Origin: Diospyros lotus
Lineage: Eukaryota > Streptophyta > Magnoliopsida > Ericales > Ebenaceae
Assembly: GCF_014633365.1 (NCBI RefSeq)
Contig: NC_068352.1
Location: forward strand, 26,631,310-26,695,309
Direction: 5' to 3'
DNA length: 64,000 nucleotides
Shown here: piece after piece, positions 61,474-64,000 of the stretch
How the letters are laid out: the number at the start of each line of letters is the position of its first letter
How positions within the stretch are numbered: position 1 is the stretch's first letter
The notes under the pieces: generated by a model
The model's database searches: none
Told to the model about the DNA's origin: nothing
The model's input: only the letters and a program-made list of their open reading frames with translations
Made by a program: the position numbers and the translations under genes

Positions 61474-63536
61474 CAGGTTGAGTAGATGGTCCAGGTTGAG
61501 ACGACAGTCCAAGTTGCTATAACGTCATCATCTATCTATTCATATGCTCATGTCATGCCATCATCTGTTACTGCCACTAATGCAGCTGTGCATTCTCATT
61601 TTGCATCTCTGTCACTTGGGTCCGAGATGCATGCAACTCCTCGTTCATATGAGTCTGCGTCGAATGTAGCTCATTTTGCACCTTAATCATCTGGGTCCGA
61701 GTGACATGCAGCTCCTCGTTCATCTAGGTGACCCTGACGTTGCGGAAGCCTTCTAATAATCCGTTGATTCACTCACGAATACTGGATTATAGGACTCAAT
61801 CAATAACTCGTTGATTCTTAAAGAATACCGAATAAATTAAAGAGAATTAAGGGAAAATATCAACAGAAATTTTATTCAAAATCAATCAATTGATCCAAAA
61901 CCTCCTATAACCAAGAATTTATAGGTTATAATTTGGAAAACATTCAAAAACCTTAAATCTCAAATCTTACCAAAAAAAAAGCAAGATTGAGATTTTATTA
62001 CAGAATTAAAAATCAGTAAGAAATAAGGAAAATCTCTCAAAACGGCATGTAAAAATTCACTCCCTAATGAAAATTATTAGGGAATCCATTATTTCCTAAG
62101 GCCATCTCATCCACATCAGACCCTCAGTCTCATTTATTCTAATTCCGACAACAACCCATATGAACCACTGGAGCTGCTATTGGATCCAACTAGATAAGAC
62201 TGCCTAGCTTGAAAGCCGAGACCATAGACACGACCCTTCTTGTTCCTACCAGAAATAGCCCAACAAAAGATGTGACGCTCGTTGACTGTAGGTGGAGATG
62301 ACGACTCGTTACCACCGGATGATCATCTTTTCGAGTATGGGTTCCCCTAAAAATCTCAAATTCATTTGGCTCGCAGTCTAATTCCTTTGCCTGAATGACA
62401 ATTAATGTATAAAGTAAATAAAATAAAATATAAATAATTATATAAGTTTATAAAATTTATATTTAAGTCAAAAAACTAATTACTATCTTTTTTTAGCTTT
62501 CAATGAAATGAATGGATCCACCTGTTTGGATTGACCCACCAATCTTGAAGGCACGATTATTTTTGTTGTATTAGATTTCTTCTTGTATTTGTCTTCATCC
62601 CACTTTACCTGTAATGTCTGCCGCACCATCAGATCAATCCACTCACCCTTATCAACCACCTCCTTTAATTTTGTTCAAATTATTTCTAAAACTTCTCCAA
62701 CTAGATTTATTTCAAGTGATCCATATACGATCACTCTCATCGGGTTGCCACTTGAACTCCTTCTATAAAAAGTTAAAAATCAATAAATATGTATAAAATT
62801 TTAAATTAAAACTTTCTATAATTAAGAATGGCAATTATACTAACGTTAAATTCTTCCAGCCACATCTGTCGTGTTAATTCTAACACATCATCCCAATGAA
62901 GCTAAGTTTTAATGTACCGTCTTTTATAAATTTTTTATTGTACATTTGGTGGGCCAACCTCAGGAAAAAAACTGTAAAACTACTATTGATCAAATAAGAA
63001 TATGCATTTATGTGTATAATAATAACAAATAATCAATTAAAATTAATATATAAAATACTCACTGATCATAGTTCTGATTGTAGAATAACTCTACTCGGTG
63101 ATCAACTCTATCGGTACCCACTGGTTGAGATGGAGTCGACTCAACATTCTGCGAATGAAAAGATGACACAGGAGGTATATGTGGTGTCGGCATAAATAAG
63201 CATGGGTATGAACCTTCTACAGGATGAAAAGTCAAGTTATGAGATGGGATAGATTGTGGTGCAGTCTCAGGTGGGTAGGACAATAGTATAACTCGTAGCA
63301 TATGACATCCCAGCAAATAGCTACTGGAACTGATTCATTGGAATGAAAGAATGTTGGTGCTATGACTGAGGATATAAATGAGTAGACGGGACAGCATGTG
63401 TGGAGACAGAAAAAGAAGAAGAAAGTGAACCAGCACTACTAGGATCTAGGAAATATGTGTCCCTATAGGATCGACGTATTCCTCTACCCCTATTACCCAT
63501 ACCCCTGCTTGGTTAAGGAGATGAATATCTTGACAT
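61474..63536 (-). pseudogene. CACTA 2 ORF1 (plant transposase, Ptta/En/Spm type), decayed
   Basis: Read from 63536 the N-terminus begins MSRYSSP with a stop at codon 8, followed by RGRGIRRSYRDTYF, parallel to the intact ORF1 at 49420. Exon-like pieces follow at about 62973-62845, 62762-62500, 62395-62290 and 62285-61474, with splice sites in the same places. The last exon has the IYGLGFQ-type motif, an LTR insertion (61735-62118), a coiled coil (MNEELHVTRTQMIKVQNELH) with several stops, and then PGPSTQP, where the middle CACTA cuts in. It is non-functional. Confidence 0.7.
61735..62118. mobile_element. Solo LTR (384 bp) in CACTA 2 ORF1
   Basis: Ends TGACGTTG and CCACATCA, flanked by the 5-bp duplication GACCC (61730-61734 and 62119-62123). 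Its removal joins an MRLRVT frame that matches MKLKVT of the intact ORF1. It has no coding sequence. Confidence 0.75.
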
Positions 63537-63616
63537 CTGTTTTTAAGAATTACATGAAAAATAAAAACATGGTATAACGTACAAGGTCACAGACATTAAA
63601 TAAAACAAAAGATATT

Positions 63617-63868
63617 ATATCATAGCATATATAAGTGAATTAACATATTTAAAAATAAACCAATCTTCTTTTACATCATCATCACTATCTATGTCATCAG
63701 ACAATAACTCTTCCTCGTCTTCTTCTGATATATATTCTTCCTCTATATCATCATCTTCTTGTTGAATAATATTTGAAACATCTATTTTCTCGATTATCCC
63801 ATCTAAATTTAGTAAAGTACCTTTAAGATCATCATTTTGATCAATTTGTGGGAGTTCTGGTATCTCAT
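63617..63868 (-). pseudogene. CACTA 2 TNP2 C-terminal end, cut by an LTR
   Basis: The minus strand encodes KGTLLNLDGIIEKIDVSNII followed by an acidic tail (EEEYISEEDEEELLSDD), parallel to the C-terminus of the intact transposase at 49576-49800. At 63869 the frame stops at the border of an LTR-like sequence. The rest of the transposase would lie beyond 64000. Confidence 0.7.
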
Positions 63869-64000
63869 TGTAACACCTTAGGTGTGAGTATGAATTTAAT
63901 TAAATAAATTATAAAAATAGAGGTATGCGGCGTTCCAAAATTATCCTAGGTTCACTAATGGAAGTTTATAAATTTGAGATGCCTCTCGAAGGGTAATATG
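63869..64000. mobile_element. Start of a Ty3-type LTR in CACTA 2 TNP2
   Basis: TGTAACACCTTAGG begins exactly where the transposase tail frame ends, matching the TGTAAC starts of the LTRs at 2785 and 31063. The candidate target site is CTCAT (63864-63868). The element runs off the window, so neither its other end nor its type can be confirmed. Confidence 0.5.

Larger units (their letters stand above)
38834..64000 (-). mobile_element. Outermost CACTA transposon (CACTA 2), continues past window
   Basis: The left terminus CACTACAAAAAATCAAGG at 38834 leads into tagcgacgg-type subterminal repeats (to 39065). The end of an ORF1-type gene follows at 39392-39325, and the rest of that gene resumes at 61474 on the far side of an inserted CACTA. 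ORF1 runs to 63536, then the C-terminal end of TNP2 begins. The other terminus lies beyond 64000, so its target duplication cannot be checked. The gene order matches the innermost element, its closest relative here. Its genes are decayed. Confidence 0.8.

Overview
This is nuclear DNA from a flowering plant, probably a dicot or magnoliid; the sequence does not let me name the species. The evidence is AT-rich intergenic DNA, GT-AG introns, plant Copia and Ty3 LTR retrotransposons, CACTA (En/Spm) transposons, a Mutator-like foldback element, and a small cluster of plant-specific DUF26 (Gnk2-type) secreted cysteine-rich protein genes. Almost everything else is transposon on transposon.

Host genes. 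Four DUF26 copies lie on the minus strand. Gene A (11151-12015) has both exons, but its intron acceptor has lost the AG. Gene B (14651-15035) keeps only exon 2. Gene C (24947-26147) and gene D (35927-36780) look intact, with 245 and 240 codons, a signal peptide and two C-X8-C-X2-C domains each. A and D lie in a segmental duplication of about 4 kb (9720-13472 and 34222-38460) whose edge is a dead Ty3 reverse-transcriptase fragment. A third, decayed copy of the duplicated flank lies at 28770-29460 and 33719-33890.

Left region (1-9719). A minus-strand Copia element is broken by a forward Copia LTR (1-1405) and by a Ty3-type LTR (2785-7554, target duplication CCTTG), which itself contains another LTR of the same family.

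Middle region (15042-24946). A solo LTR sits in gene B's intron (target duplication TGTTA). Next to it is a truncated minus-strand Copia element split by a 5.2-kb CACTA derivative (16677-21903, duplication AAA) and by a 1.7-kb palindromic Mutator-like element (22518-24242, 9-bp duplication TTATTTTTC). At 29461-33718 a long LTR (duplication AACTC) carries a smaller solo LTR.

Right region (38834-64000). Three CACTA elements are nested. The outermost starts at 38834 and leaves the window. Inserted in the last exon of its ORF1 is a 22-kb CACTA (39393-61473, duplication CAG). Inserted in ORF1 exon 2 of that one is a 9.6-kb CACTA (46242-55888, duplication AAA). The innermost element has a perfect 30-bp terminal repeat and open reading frames for both its TNP2-type transposase (1,155 codons over four exons) and its ORF1 protein (489 codons over five exons), so it may be autonomous. 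The middle element's TNP2 is dead (two in-frame TAG codons and a frameshift), but its ORF1 stays open in frame apart from the insertion. The outermost element's genes are decayed and hit by two further LTR insertions.

Exon borders were set by eye from splice consensus, reading frame and comparison between copies. No database search was run.
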